A stretch of 37,348 bases of DNA from Robiginitomaculum sp. (GTDB lineage: Bacteria; Pseudomonadota; Alphaproteobacteria; Caulobacterales; Maricaulaceae). Position 1 is the stretch's first letter. Each line of letters opens with the position of its first letter. This document shows, piece by piece, positions 8,106 to 16,004 of this stretch. Below the pieces are notes generated by a model, which saw only the letters and a program-made list of their open reading frames with translations, was not told the DNA's origin and searched no databases. The stretch spans positions 1-37,348 of the forward strand of contig JAKIUV010000017.1 in NCBI GenBank assembly GCA_021647375.1, written 5' to 3'. Made by a program: the position numbers and the translations under genes.

Positions 8106-8603
8106 TCAAATAGCCCCAAAATCCAAAATAACAGGGTCGTGACCTGTAGCAGTGGCGAACACTTGCAAATCACGGGTTGCAAAGGCGGTGGTTGCGGTAT
8201 TTTCAAGCGGGTGAAAATTGATCAAATTATGATCAAACATAGCTTTATCCAGCACTAAGCGGACACGATTTTCTGTGTCATTCATAACCGCGAAAAATGT
8301 CACTGACCCCGGCGTTACGCCCAAAACTTCTTCCATTAAATCCGGCTTACCAAAAGACAACCGCTTGCACCCAAGTTGCTTATGCAATTGGTTCACCGGG
8401 ATTTCGGTGTCCCCAAGGGCACAAACCAAAAACAGAGTGCCGGACTTGTCCTTAAGAAACAAGTTTTTCGTATGACCGCCCGGCAGAGGCGCTTTTATGT
8501 CCGCACCTTGTTCTACGGTAAATATGGCCTCGTGTTCATAGGTGGTGAACTCAATACCCAGCTTGTCCAGCAGATCAAATAATGGTCGGCGAATATCAGA
8601 CAT
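8106..8603 (-). CDS. YbaK/ProX-type aminoacyl-tRNA deacylase (PrdX-like)
   Basis: This trans-editing enzyme hydrolyses wrongly charged tRNA(Pro). The 165-residue protein has the family marks: TYEHEAIFTVEQG near residue 25, the conserved GGHTKNLFLKDKSG, LGCKRLSFG and VTPGSVTFFAVMND. The GGHTKNLF lysine is the expected substrate-contacting residue. The order of motifs fits the PrdX/ProXp-ala group (Ala-tRNA(Pro) editing) better than YbaK (Cys-tRNA(Pro)); this specificity is inference. The ATG at 8603 is normal. It starts the minus-strand run that continues through thioredoxin and YbbN. Confidence 0.88.
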   Translation of the reverse strand: MSDIRRPLFDLLDKLGIEFTTYEHEAIFTVEQGADIKAPLPGGHTKNLFLKDKSGTLFLVCALGDTEIPVNQLHKQLGCKRLSFGKPDLMEEVLGVTPGSVTFFAVMNDTENRVRLVLDKAMFDHNLINFHPLENTATTAFATRDLQVFATATGHDPVILDFGAI

Positions 8604-8770
8604 TGTTCAGCATCCTTTTTAGTTCAAATAACTGATAGTCAAAGCCAGCGGGGCGGGCAACAAAATATCATAAAAACGCAAACAAACGCTTGCGCCCCTC
8701 CTAAGTTTTTGCCATATACCCCGTCTCGACAGGCTCCGAAGTTTAAACGGGTCTGTCCACACGTCTTTGA

Positions 8771-8845
8771 GCGGGCGTAGCTCAGTGGTAGAGCACAACC
8801 TTGCCAAGGTTGGGGTCGTGAGTTCGAATCTCATCGCCCGCTCCA
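8771..8845 (+). tRNA. tRNA-Gly (anticodon GCC)
   Basis: A complete cloverleaf is readable. The acceptor stem is GCGGGCG paired with CGCCCGC (8771-8777 with 8835-8841). The D arm contains AGCTCAGTGGTAGAG. The anticodon stem CAACC/GGTTG closes the loop TTGCCAA with anticodon GCC, and the T loop reads GTTCGAATC. CCA is encoded in the DNA (8843-8845). A T-rich run (8848-8857) follows and may help end transcription. Confidence 0.97.
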
Positions 8846-8965
8846 GACTTTTTCCTTTATTATCAGTGATTTAGATGTGCTTCAGTTTATGGTTGAAGTC
8901 AGGTGTTCTGCCTGGGAAGCGCTAATTATGAACCGTTTGGCTCACCAAAAGCTATAATGGTTGGG

Positions 8966-9041
8966 TGGTGGAGCCTAGGGGAGTCGAACCCCTGACCTCT
9001 TCGCTGCCAGCGAAGCGCTCTACCAGCTGAGCTAAGGCCCC
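8966..9041 (-). tRNA. tRNA-Ala (anticodon GGC)
   Basis: On the minus strand the acceptor GGGGCCT pairs with AGGCTCC (one G-T pair). The anticodon stem CTTCG/CGAAG closes the loop CTGGCAG, giving anticodon GGC. The T arm reads AGGGGTTCGACTCCCCT, and CCA is encoded. It converges with tRNA-Gly; the 120 bases between them show no further gene. Confidence 0.97.
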
Positions 9042-9080
9042 ATTGAACCCCCATTTCACCTTACGGTCGGAGGTTGGGTA

Positions 9081-9109
9081 GATGTATGGTTTGCCTGATT
9101 TAAAATCAA
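9081..9109 (-). promoter_or_regulatory. Candidate sigma-70 promoter for tRNA-Ala
   Basis: On the minus strand TTGATT (9104-9109) and TACATC (9081-9086) are separated by 17 bases and point at tRNA-Ala. Each hexamer matches the consensus at about four of six positions. The -35 hexamer overlaps the 9-bp inverted repeat at 9096-9121. Confidence 0.35.
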
Positions 9110-9121
9110 GCCTTTAAATCA
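9096..9121. repeat. 9-bp perfect inverted repeat, AT-rich
   Basis: TGATTTAAA (9096-9104) and TTTAAATCA (9113-9121) are exact reverse complements around an 8-base loop. Four further pairs (GGTT/AACC) follow if four bases bulge. It lies after the FYDLN-acid gene and before tRNA-Ala on the same strand, so it could end the first transcript or control the second. No T-run follows on the minus strand, so a classic terminator is not supported. Confidence 0.5.
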
Positions 9122-9152
9122 AACCGTAATCCTAATTTAGTATTTTAGTATT

Positions 9153-9653
9153 CTAGTCTTCGTTTTCTTCTTCGCTATCATCACCATCCTCGTCATTGGA
9201 AGTTGGTGGCAGAATATCTTGATCTTCGTCGTCATCATCCGCAACACCGTCTTCATCATCGTCATTGGTCGAAAATCCATCCATGTCCGGCGTATCATTC
9301 CCTGGGTCATCGTCGCCGTCCTCCCCGCCGGAGCCGCCAAAGCTGGCATCACCGTCTAGTTCCAGCTCTTTGGCTGCCGCCTCGTCTTGGTCAATGTCTT
9401 CTTCGTCAATGTCTTCTTCGTCTATATCTTCTACATCAACCTCGTCGTCTTCAACATCTCCATCGTCTTTTTTAGGGCTTTCTTTCGCAGGCTTTGTCGC
9501 AGCGACCGCAACGGCGACAATTTCTGCCGGATCAAAGCTGGCTGCACAATAGGGGCAGACCGCAGGACGTTTGGTTAGGTCATAAAATTTCTTTTCGCAC
9601 TCGGGGCAGAGTTGTTTTTCGCCCAAATCCGGTTTCGCATTCTTTTTTGCCAC
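9153..9653 (-). CDS. FYDLN-acid (TIGR02300) family protein
   Basis: A small zinc-ribbon protein typical of alphaproteobacteria. LCPECEKKFYDLTKRPAVCPYC (residues about 16-37) supplies two CxxC pairs and the FYDLxK signature that names the family. The rest is extremely acidic, with runs of Asp and Glu such as DVEDIDEEDIDEEDID. Function is not known; a zinc-binding adaptor is a guess. The start is GTG at 9653, with AGGAC about nine bases upstream. The acidic part is encoded by 15-bp repeats and is probably variable in length between relatives. Confidence 0.9.
   Translation of the reverse strand: MAKKNAKPDLGEKQLCPECEKKFYDLTKRPAVCPYCAASFDPAEIVAVAVAATKPAKESPKKDDGDVEDDEVDVEDIDEEDIDEEDIDQDEAAAKELELDGDASFGGSGGEDGDDDPGNDTPDMDGFSTNDDDEDGVADDDDEDQDILPPTSNDEDGDDSEEENED
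9391..9435. repeat. 15-bp tandem repeat (2 perfect plus 1 degenerate copy)
   Basis: Units TCAATGTCTTCTTCG at 9391-9405 and 9406-9420 are identical. The next 15 bases (9421-9435) are a degraded copy. Each unit encodes five acidic-rich residues of the FYDLN-acid protein tail, so copy changes keep the reading frame. Confidence 0.85.
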
Positions 9654-9677
9654 GTTAACGTCCTGTATTAATATTTA

Positions 9678-9702
9678 TTCAAGTCTATAATCGACACTTG
9701 AA
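9678..9702. promoter_or_regulatory. 7-bp inverted repeat around a TATAAT box
   Basis: TTCAAGT (9678-9684) and ACTTGAA (9696-9702) are exact reverse complements. The 11-base spacer holds TATAAT at 9686-9691. It lies in the divergent gap between the FYDLN-acid gene and aroA, where an operator would be useful. No convincing -35 box at the right distance was found, so the promoter reading is weak. Confidence 0.3.
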
Positions 9703-9809
9703 CTATTACCTGACGGTTGTACATAGTTCACTTCGCCGTATAAGCGCTTGATTAGCGTTTGTATTTTGCAAGTCAACTGGTATTGCCCAAAATAACTTAA
9801 AACAAACAC

Positions 9810-11129
9810 ATGAACGCATCAGCTAAATCCAAAAAACCAAACACGCCCCTAAGCGGGCGGGTACAGACGCCTGGCGATAAGTCAATTTCCCATAGGGCTT
9901 TGATATTGGGGGCGCTCGCCGAAGGCACTACAGAAATCACCGGGCTATTAGAGGGCGACGATATTTTGCGAACGGCAGATGCTATGCGGGCATTTGGTGC
10001 GAAGGTGAAGCGGCTAGGAGACGGGCGCTGGCAAGTGACCGGACGCGGGGAGCGAGGTTGGCGCACACCAAAAACGCCTGTAGATTTTGGCAATGCGGGT
10101 ACGGGTGCAAGGCTAATTATGGGCGCAGCAGCCGGATATAATATTAAAGTTTCCTATACAGGTGATGCCAGCCTGTCTTCCAGACCCATGGGGCGGGTTC
10201 TCACGCCTCTGCGCGACATGGGGGCTGAATTTGACACCAAGACTGACAAATTACCGCTTGCGCAGACAAAGGGCGGCAAGCTTGTTGCTATAAGTTACAC
10301 CCCGCCCCATGCTTCTGCGCAGGTCAAATCCGCAGTCTTGCTCGCCGGACTTAATACAGAGGGCACAACAGAACTCCACGAGCGCAGCCTGACTCGCGAT
10401 CATACGGAAAATATGCTGAAAGCATTCGGAGTTAACATTGTCCGCAAGCCAAGAGAGCAAGGCCAGATCATTACCATTGATGGCCCCGTAGCGTTAAAGG
10501 CGACCAAGGTCAAAGTGCCGGGCGACCCGTCTTCGGCAGCCTTTCTTATTGCGGCGGCTCTGATGGTTCCCGGCTCGGATATAATTGTTGAAAACGTAAT
10601 GATGAATGATGCGCGCTCTGGCCTATTTGAAGTATTAAACGAAATGGGCGCATTCTTACGGGCTGATAATTACCGCCGTTCGGGTGGGGAAACCATAGCC
10701 GATTTACACGTTAAACATTCCAAGCTTCGCGGGATTACCGTTATGTCTGATCGGGTGCCGTCCATGGTCGACGAATATCCTGTGTTAGCGGTCATTGCCG
10801 CCACAGCGCGCGGCACAACGGTGATGCGCGGTCTCGGAGAATTGCGCGTTAAGGAAAGCGATCGCTTAACCGGCACCCAAAAAATGTTGCGCGCCAACGG
10901 TGTTGACGCCACGATAGACGGCGATACCCTGTCCGTCACGGGTGGCCATATACCTGGCGGTGCCAAGGTAAAAACCCGCCACGATCATCGTATGGCCATG
11001 AGCGCGCTTATCCTCGGCCTCGCCAGTGAAAAACCTGTCCGCATTGATGACGCCAGCATGATCGCCACAAGCTTTCCACGGTTTTTTGACCTGATGGCCG
11101 AAATTGGCGCCTCCTTAGACATATCATGA
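9810..11129 (+). CDS. aroA: 3-phosphoshikimate 1-carboxyvinyltransferase (EPSP synthase, class II type)
   Basis: The sixth enzyme of the shikimate pathway, joining phosphoenolpyruvate to shikimate-3-phosphate in the cytoplasm. The sequence shows PGDKSISHRA (residues 21-30), GDASLSSRPMGRVL, SAQVKSAVLLAGLNT, RDHTENMLKAFG, PGDPSSAAF, DEYPVLAV, LRVKESDRL and the final ATSFPRF. Their wording follows the class II enzymes known from CP4 Agrobacterium rather than the E. coli class. The PEP-site loop reads GNAGTGAR (residues 94-101), so the residue that is Ala100 in CP4 is glycine here. Length 439 is normal. The stop overlaps the cmk start by four bases, the standard aroA-cmk-rpsA arrangement. Confidence 0.97.
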   Translation: MNASAKSKKPNTPLSGRVQTPGDKSISHRALILGALAEGTTEITGLLEGDDILRTADAMRAFGAKVKRLGDGRWQVTGRGERGWRTPKTPVDFGNAGTGARLIMGAAAGYNIKVSYTGDASLSSRPMGRVLTPLRDMGAEFDTKTDKLPLAQTKGGKLVAISYTPPHASAQVKSAVLLAGLNTEGTTELHERSLTRDHTENMLKAFGVNIVRKPREQGQIITIDGPVALKATKVKVPGDPSSAAFLIAAALMVPGSDIIVENVMMNDARSGLFEVLNEMGAFLRADNYRRSGGETIADLHVKHSKLRGITVMSDRVPSMVDEYPVLAVIAATARGTTVMRGLGELRVKESDRLTGTQKMLRANGVDATIDGDTLSVTGGHIPGGAKVKTRHDHRMAMSALILGLASEKPVRIDDASMIATSFPRFFDLMAEIGASLDIS

Positions 11130-11773
11130 GTAAAGTCATTGCAATAGACGGTACATTCGCGTCAGGCAAAGGCACGCTGGCAAAGAGGCTGGCGACATAT
11201 TTTGGCTATGCCTATCTTGACACGGGAAAATTATACAGAGCCGTCGGCGCTCGCGCTTTAGAAGCTAAGGCCAATTTTGATGATACCAAAACATTGGCTA
11301 AATTGGCGACAATAATAAAACCCAAAGAGCTGGATAATCCGGTGCTTAAAAGCGGAGCCGTCGGAGCCGCAGCTTCCAAAGTTGCCGTTCACGCAGAAGT
11401 CCGCGCGGCACTCTATAATTTCCAGAGAAATTTTGCGGCGCATCCCGGCAAGGGCTTTATGGGCGCGGTACTGGACGGCCGCGATATTGGCACGATTATC
11501 TGTCCGGATGCAGATGTAAAATTATATATAGACGCCAAACCGGAAGTCCGGGCTGAACGTCGTTATAAGGAACTTTTGTCCTACGGGGAGGACATTACTT
11601 TAGCGAACGTGGCGGCTGATTTGAAAGAACGCGACCACCGCGACCAAAACCGTACAGAGGCACCTCTCAAGCCTGCTGTAAATGCGCACTTGCTTGATAC
11701 GACAAACTTGTCTATAGACGCGGCGTTCGAGCGAGCAAAGGCATTGGCAGAGACCATTTTGTCGCAAAAATAA
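11126..11773 (+). CDS. cmk: Cytidylate kinase
   Basis: Phosphorylates CMP and dCMP using ATP. The P-loop is IAIDGTFASGKGT (most relatives have GP in place of GT before the FASGKGT part). It is followed by the CMP-binding LDTGKLYRAVG. DGRDIGTIICPDADVKLYI and AEVRAERRYKEL complete the conserved core, with the lid RDHRDQNR. Length 215 is usual for the alphaproteobacterial form. It overlaps aroA by four bases and lies about 94 bases before rpsA. That gap contains a 6-bp hairpin (GCCCAG/CTGGGC, 11794-11810) without a T-run. Confidence 0.96.
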   Translation: MSKVIAIDGTFASGKGTLAKRLATYFGYAYLDTGKLYRAVGARALEAKANFDDTKTLAKLATIIKPKELDNPVLKSGAVGAAASKVAVHAEVRAALYNFQRNFAAHPGKGFMGAVLDGRDIGTIICPDADVKLYIDAKPEVRAERRYKELLSYGEDITLANVAADLKERDHRDQNRTEAPLKPAVNAHLLDTTNLSIDAAFERAKALAETILSQK

Positions 11774-11867
11774 GCTTTTTGAACATTTGTAACGCCCAGA
11801 TTGGCTGGGCTAGACCGTTGGTAGCGAAAAATTTCCACCGATTGGCAGAAACTATATTGAGAATATT

Positions 11868-13583
11868 ATGAGCACAGCTCAAGAATCCCTAAATCCGACA
11901 ACAGATGATTTCGCAGCCATGTTAGAGGCCTCCCTAGAGACCAACAATATGAAAGAAGGCGGCGTTGTTACTGGTACAATTACCGGCGTTGAAAAAGACA
12001 TTGTTATTGTCGATATTGGCCTGAAAACAGAAGGCCGCATTCCCCTACGTGAATTTTACGAACCTGGTAACGACGACGTTGTTAAAGTTGGCGACAAAGT
12101 TGAAATCTTCCTTGAGCGCATCGAAAATGCCCTTGGCGACGCCGTACTTTCTCGCGACAAAGCGCGGCGCGAAGAGGCTTGGATCAAGTTGGTCAAAGAG
12201 TGCGAGGCTAAAAACCCTGTTAAGGGCGCTATTGTTGGCCGCGTTAAAGGCGGCTTTACGGTTGATCTCGGCGGCGTCAATGCGTTCTTGCCCGGCTCAC
12301 AAGTTGATATTCGTCCCGTGCGCGACATCACGCCTTTGATGAACGAAGTACAGCCTTTCATGATCCTCAAAATGGATCGCCCACGCAACAATATCGTTGT
12401 TTCGCGCCGCGCCATCCTTGAAGAAAGCCGCGCAGAACAACGCGCCGAGCTTATCGAGAACCTCAAAGAGGGCGAAGAGCGCGAAGGTATTGTCAAGAAC
12501 ATCACCGATTACGGTGCATTCGTTGACCTCGGCGGCATTGACGGTCTATTGCATGTTACCGACATGTCGTGGAGCCGCATCAGCCACCCAAGTCAGATAT
12601 TGAGTGTTGGCGATACCATTAAAGTCAAACTTATCCGCATCAATCCAGAAACTCAGCGCATCAGCCTTGGTATCAAGCAGTTGAGCGAAGACCCATGGAT
12701 GTCCGCAGTATCTCGCTATCCTGAAGGCACCAAGCTTACCGGTAAAATCTCCAATATCGCAGACTACGGCGCATTCGTTGAGCTAGAAGACGGCGTTGAA
12801 GGCCTTGTCCATGTTTCCGAAATGAGCTGGACCAAGAAAAACATCCATCCAGGTAAAATCGTCTCGACCTCACAAGAGGTTGAAGTGGTTGTGCTTGAAG
12901 TTGACCAAGAAAAACGCCGCATCTCTCTCGGCATGAAACAACTGCTTGGCAATCCTTGGGATAGCTTCTCTGAGCGCTACCCTGTTGGCACAGTCATCAA
13001 CGGTGAAGTTCGTTCTATCACAGAGTTCGGCCTGTTTATTGGTCTGGACAACGAGATTGACGGCATGGCGCATTTGTCTGATTTATCTTGGGATCAATCT
13101 GGCGAGGACGCTTTGGCGACATACTCCAAAGGGGATATGGTCGAGGCAAAAATTCTCGAAGTTGATATTGACAAAGAACGCATCAGCCTCGGTATCAAAC
13201 AACTCACCAAAGACACAGGTACTGGCCCTGGCGGCAAATCTTCTGCATCTAAAGGCAAAACCGTTACTTGTACCGTGACCGAAGTAAACCGTGGCGGTAT
13301 CGAAGTCTTGTTCGGCGAAGAAGGCGCAGAGACCAAAGCCTTTATTCGCAAGAACGATTTGTCCCGTGAACACTCCGAGCAACGCCCGGAACGCTTTGCT
13401 GTTGGCGACAAAGTCGACGCACGGGTTATCAGAACCGACAAACGTACTGGTCAGGTCACCCTGTCGATTAAAGCTCTGGAAATCGCAACCGAAAAAGAGG
13501 CTGTAGCGCAATACGGCTCTTCCAATGCAGGCGCCTCTCTCGGCGATATCCTTGGTGCGGCAATGAAAGATCCGAAAGACTAA
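11868..13583 (+). CDS. rpsA: 30S ribosomal protein S1
   Basis: The large mRNA-binding protein of the small ribosomal subunit. Six S1 (OB-fold) repeats can be followed through 571 residues, at about 33-100, 118-184, 203-271, 288-357, 374-444 and 462-530. The central repeats are the best conserved (for example NITDYGAFVDLGGIDGLLHVTDMSW and NIADYGAFVELEDGVEGLVH). The first two bind the ribosome and the rest bind RNA in characterised S1 proteins. The ATG at 11868 gives the typical acidic start. A strong terminator follows 27 bases after the stop. Confidence 0.98.
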   Translation: MSTAQESLNPTTDDFAAMLEASLETNNMKEGGVVTGTITGVEKDIVIVDIGLKTEGRIPLREFYEPGNDDVVKVGDKVEIFLERIENALGDAVLSRDKARREEAWIKLVKECEAKNPVKGAIVGRVKGGFTVDLGGVNAFLPGSQVDIRPVRDITPLMNEVQPFMILKMDRPRNNIVVSRRAILEESRAEQRAELIENLKEGEEREGIVKNITDYGAFVDLGGIDGLLHVTDMSWSRISHPSQILSVGDTIKVKLIRINPETQRISLGIKQLSEDPWMSAVSRYPEGTKLTGKISNIADYGAFVELEDGVEGLVHVSEMSWTKKNIHPGKIVSTSQEVEVVVLEVDQEKRRISLGMKQLLGNPWDSFSERYPVGTVINGEVRSITEFGLFIGLDNEIDGMAHLSDLSWDQSGEDALATYSKGDMVEAKILEVDIDKERISLGIKQLTKDTGTGPGGKSSASKGKTVTCTVTEVNRGGIEVLFGEEGAETKAFIRKNDLSREHSEQRPERFAVGDKVDARVIRTDKRTGQVTLSIKALEIATEKEAVAQYGSSNAGASLGDILGAAMKDPKD

Positions 13584-13607
13584 GTCCTTTCAATAATAAA
13601 AAACACG

Positions 13608-13640
13608 AAACCCGCACTTGGTAACAAGTGCGGGTTTTTT
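13608..13640 (+). terminator. Intrinsic terminator after rpsA
   Basis: CCCGCACTTG (13611-13620) and CAAGTGCGGG (13625-13634) are a perfect 10-bp stem around the loop GTAA, followed by six T. Three A bases precede the stem and can extend it, and they make it usable in the other direction as well. It closes the aroA-cmk-rpsA transcript. Confidence 0.95.
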
Positions 13641-13710
13641 CATATACGGGCTAGATTTGTCCGCTTAGGTGAATTAGAAAACGATTTCGTTATAAGTTAA
13701 CAAGGCTAAT

Positions 13711-14700
13711 ATGTATAAATTCTGGAATGAAATACCGTTCTTTTGGGGGCTGGTGGTTGTTGCGAGTGTGGCAGCACTAATCGGCCTTCGGGCTTGGATT
13801 TTGTCAAAAAACCTTGTGCACGAAGCCGAGCAGGAATGGGATTATCAGGTTTCTGAAAACATGCAGGACTTGCGCCTGAACAAAGCCGCTTTTGTGCGCG
13901 CATACACAAAGATCAATGCGCCGCGCGGCTGGAAATTGACGGCACTGGGGCTCGCGACACTTATCGCTTTATCTGTACCTGCTTTTGCACTCATCCAGTT
14001 TTTGCTCTATAGGGTGTGGCGCGACAATCTCAACGAAGTGTCCAAAATGCCGCAATTTCGCGGGCGGTTGGAAGTGTTATCTGACCCGGTTCTGGTCTGG
14101 CAGTTTAGTATTTTTATGTCGGTTATTGCATTTGGCGTTATTGTGGTTGGACTGTTCGTGCGCCAATATTACAAAGGCGCACCGGGCTTGATGCGCGACG
14201 CACTTATCTTTGAGCGCGGCGGGTTTAAGCCCGAGGCAAAATTGACAGTAGGGCCTAATCCAGCACATTTTTCTGCCCATGACTTCTCTACAAAGGATGT
14301 TCCGGGTCGCGCTGCTCTTGCTGATGTTTTTGAGAATGCCCTCGGTTTAAGCAAGCGAACAGAAAAAAATTGGCAGAGCAGCGGCCATGACTGTGATATT
14401 TATTCGGCAGGTACGGACATGCAAATCTATGTTCATGTTGAAAGCGGTGCAGGCGAACACGCACAGGCTTCCTTTACCGAAGTCTCCCACCCCTTTTTCT
14501 TCGCCGGAGAATTTGCTCGCCACGACGACAAGCCGTTTCTTTATACGCTCATTTTTTTAGCGCCCAATGCTTATGATTCTTTTGAAAAAATCAAGGCGAC
14601 GGGTATAGAAATGGACAAAGCTTCCGCCACAAAAACCAGCCGTCACTGTGATTTCACCAGTGGCAGTATGGAAGTTTTCATTTACGACGAACGCTGGTAA
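13711..14700 (+). CDS. Unknown membrane protein with three predicted helices
   Basis: I do not recognise this 329-residue protein. Hydrophobic stretches at about residues 11-31, 75-100 and 129-150 look like membrane helices. The first two are separated by a charged segment of about 40 residues, and the protein ends with a soluble domain of about 180 residues. That domain contains GEHAQASFTEVSHPFFFAGEFARHDDKPF and ends CDFTSGSMEVFIYDERW. No catalytic or metal motif stands out. The start is the ATG at 13711. It has its own position after the rpsA terminator and converges on nth with a two-base gap, so it is probably a single-gene transcript. It is a real gene judging by codon texture and length. 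Confidence 0.75.
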   Translation: MYKFWNEIPFFWGLVVVASVAALIGLRAWILSKNLVHEAEQEWDYQVSENMQDLRLNKAAFVRAYTKINAPRGWKLTALGLATLIALSVPAFALIQFLLYRVWRDNLNEVSKMPQFRGRLEVLSDPVLVWQFSIFMSVIAFGVIVVGLFVRQYYKGAPGLMRDALIFERGGFKPEAKLTVGPNPAHFSAHDFSTKDVPGRAALADVFENALGLSKRTEKNWQSSGHDCDIYSAGTDMQIYVHVESGAGEHAQASFTEVSHPFFFAGEFARHDDKPFLYTLIFLAPNAYDSFEKIKATGIEMDKASATKTSRHCDFTSGSMEVFIYDERW

Positions 14701-14702
14701 GC

Positions 14703-15389
14703 CTAATTTGCGGCTTTGGTTTTATCTTTAAACTTGCAAATATTCGAAACTACACAATTAAAACACATGGGTGTGCGGGCTTTGCAGGTGTATCGCCCGT
14801 GCAAGATGAGCCAGTGATGGGCGTGGACGGCGTATTGCTCAGGAATAACCTTCAGTAAATTCAATTCAACCTCCAGCGGGTTTTTACCCGGCGCCATGCC
14901 CGTGCGATTACCGACCCTGAATATATGGGTGTCCACCGCCATGGTCGGCTGACCAAAGGCGACATTGAGCACAACATTGGCCGTCTTGCGACCAACGCCA
15001 GGTAAGCTTTCCAAGTCTGGGCGGTTGTCTGGTACTTGGCTACCGAACACATCCACCAGTCTTTGCGAAAGCCCGATGACGTTTTTGGCTTTGGTTTTAT
15101 ATAGCCCGATGGTTTTGATATAATCCCGCAAGCGGTCTTCGCCAATAGCCAGCATTTGCTCCGGCGTGTCGGCCACTGCGAACAAAGCCTTGGTGGCTTT
15201 ATTAACCCCAACATCCGTTGCCTGCGCCGATAAAGCCACCGCAACAACCAATGTATACGCATTGTGATAATTAAGTTCGGTTTCTGGCTCCGGATCCATT
15301 TTTTTCCACAGAGCAAACATATCGGCTATTTTGGCGCGAGTTAATTTTGGCCGCGGAAGCTTCTTTTTAGATAATTTTTTCTTGGCCAT
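14703..15389 (-). CDS. nth: Endonuclease III (DNA glycosylase/AP lyase)
   Basis: Removes oxidised pyrimidines and cuts the resulting abasic site. The helix-hairpin-helix LPGVGRKTANVVL carries the catalytic lysine, and the catalytic aspartate is in TMAVDTHIFRV. The C-terminus has a full iron-sulfur loop C-X6-C-X2-C-X5-C (CKARTPMCFNCVVSNIC). A lysine-rich N-terminus (AKKKLSKKKLPRPKL) of about 20 residues precedes the domain. The ATG overlaps the flavin reductase stop (TAATG), so the two are translationally coupled. Length 228 is typical. Confidence 0.96.
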   Translation of the reverse strand: MAKKKLSKKKLPRPKLTRAKIADMFALWKKMDPEPETELNYHNAYTLVVAVALSAQATDVGVNKATKALFAVADTPEQMLAIGEDRLRDYIKTIGLYKTKAKNVIGLSQRLVDVFGSQVPDNRPDLESLPGVGRKTANVVLNVAFGQPTMAVDTHIFRVGNRTGMAPGKNPLEVELNLLKVIPEQYAVHAHHWLILHGRYTCKARTPMCFNCVVSNICKFKDKTKAAN

Positions 15390-15946
15390 TATTTATGTCT
15401 TACAGCGGCTAACATTTGCGCCGCCAGTTTTTCTGCACGCGACAGAGCGCCCGCATCAGCCAAATACCCCGCACCGTCAAATGCTGTGCCGTACTGCCCG
15501 ACACCCAATTGTGTAGGCACGACCTGTGCACCGAGCCTGTTTAAAATAAAGTGTAATTGCCGTAGCGCCATAATGCCCGACAACGACCCTGGTGTGGCTG
15601 ATCCAATGCCGTAAACGGGGCCTGAGAACTGGCTAAGCCCAACCCTAGTTGTCCAATCAATCGTGTTTTTCAGCAAAGGCGGCATGCAGCCATTATATTC
15701 CGGCGTTGCAATAAACACACCGTCGCACGCCGACAAATCTGCGATTAATTTGTTCGCCGTGTCTGGTACGCCGTTCGCCTCTTCGTAATCGCCATTATAA
15801 ATCGGCATGTCATAATCACTTAAATCCATGACGTTTACTTCCGCACCCACGTCCTTAAAAACATGAACCATGGCCACAACCAATTTGCGGTTCATAGAGG
15901 CTTTGCGGGTACTGCCTGATAAAAGGCCAATAATAGGTTTGGGCAT
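15389..15946 (-). CDS. NADPH-dependent FMN reductase-family flavoprotein
   Basis: A flavodoxin-fold oxidoreductase. The phosphate-binding GLLSGSTRKASMNRKL is at the N-terminus. The flavin-contacting IATPEYNGCMPPLLKNTIDWTTR is characteristic of the ChrR/YieF/Azr family of NAD(P)H:FMN or quinone reductases. Length 185 fits. GGAGG lies six bases before the ATG at 15946, an unusually good ribosome-binding site. It is followed immediately by nth. A protective quinone or chromate-type reduction role is plausible but the substrate is not readable. Confidence 0.9.
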   Translation of the reverse strand: MPKPIIGLLSGSTRKASMNRKLVVAMVHVFKDVGAEVNVMDLSDYDMPIYNGDYEEANGVPDTANKLIADLSACDGVFIATPEYNGCMPPLLKNTIDWTTRVGLSQFSGPVYGIGSATPGSLSGIMALRQLHFILNRLGAQVVPTQLGVGQYGTAFDGAGYLADAGALSRAEKLAAQMLAAVRHK

Positions 15947-16004
15947 AATGCCTCCAGAAAATTTAATATATAAACGAGAGTACCGGATTGACTAAAAAGG
16001 TATA

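Noticed and set aside
8846..8965. Possible third tRNA or small RNA between the two tRNA genes
   Set aside because: No cloverleaf or stable hairpin was found.
9390..9436. 15-bp repeats as a CRISPR array
   Set aside because: The copies have no spacers and lie in frame inside a gene.
9203..9578. Several frames on the plus strand opposite the FYDLN-acid gene
   Set aside because: They come from the repetitive GA/TC-rich acidic tail and are low-complexity (Ser-rich or His/Arg/Leu-rich).
11794..11810. Hairpin GCCCAG/CTGGGC before rpsA as a terminator
   Set aside because: No T-run follows and the stem is only 6 bp; the genes are expected to be co-transcribed. It may be a leader structure.
12056..12505. 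149-codon open frame opposite rpsA
   Set aside because: It is a shadow of a highly expressed gene with no start signal, and its residues (Ser/Arg-rich) do not look like a real protein.
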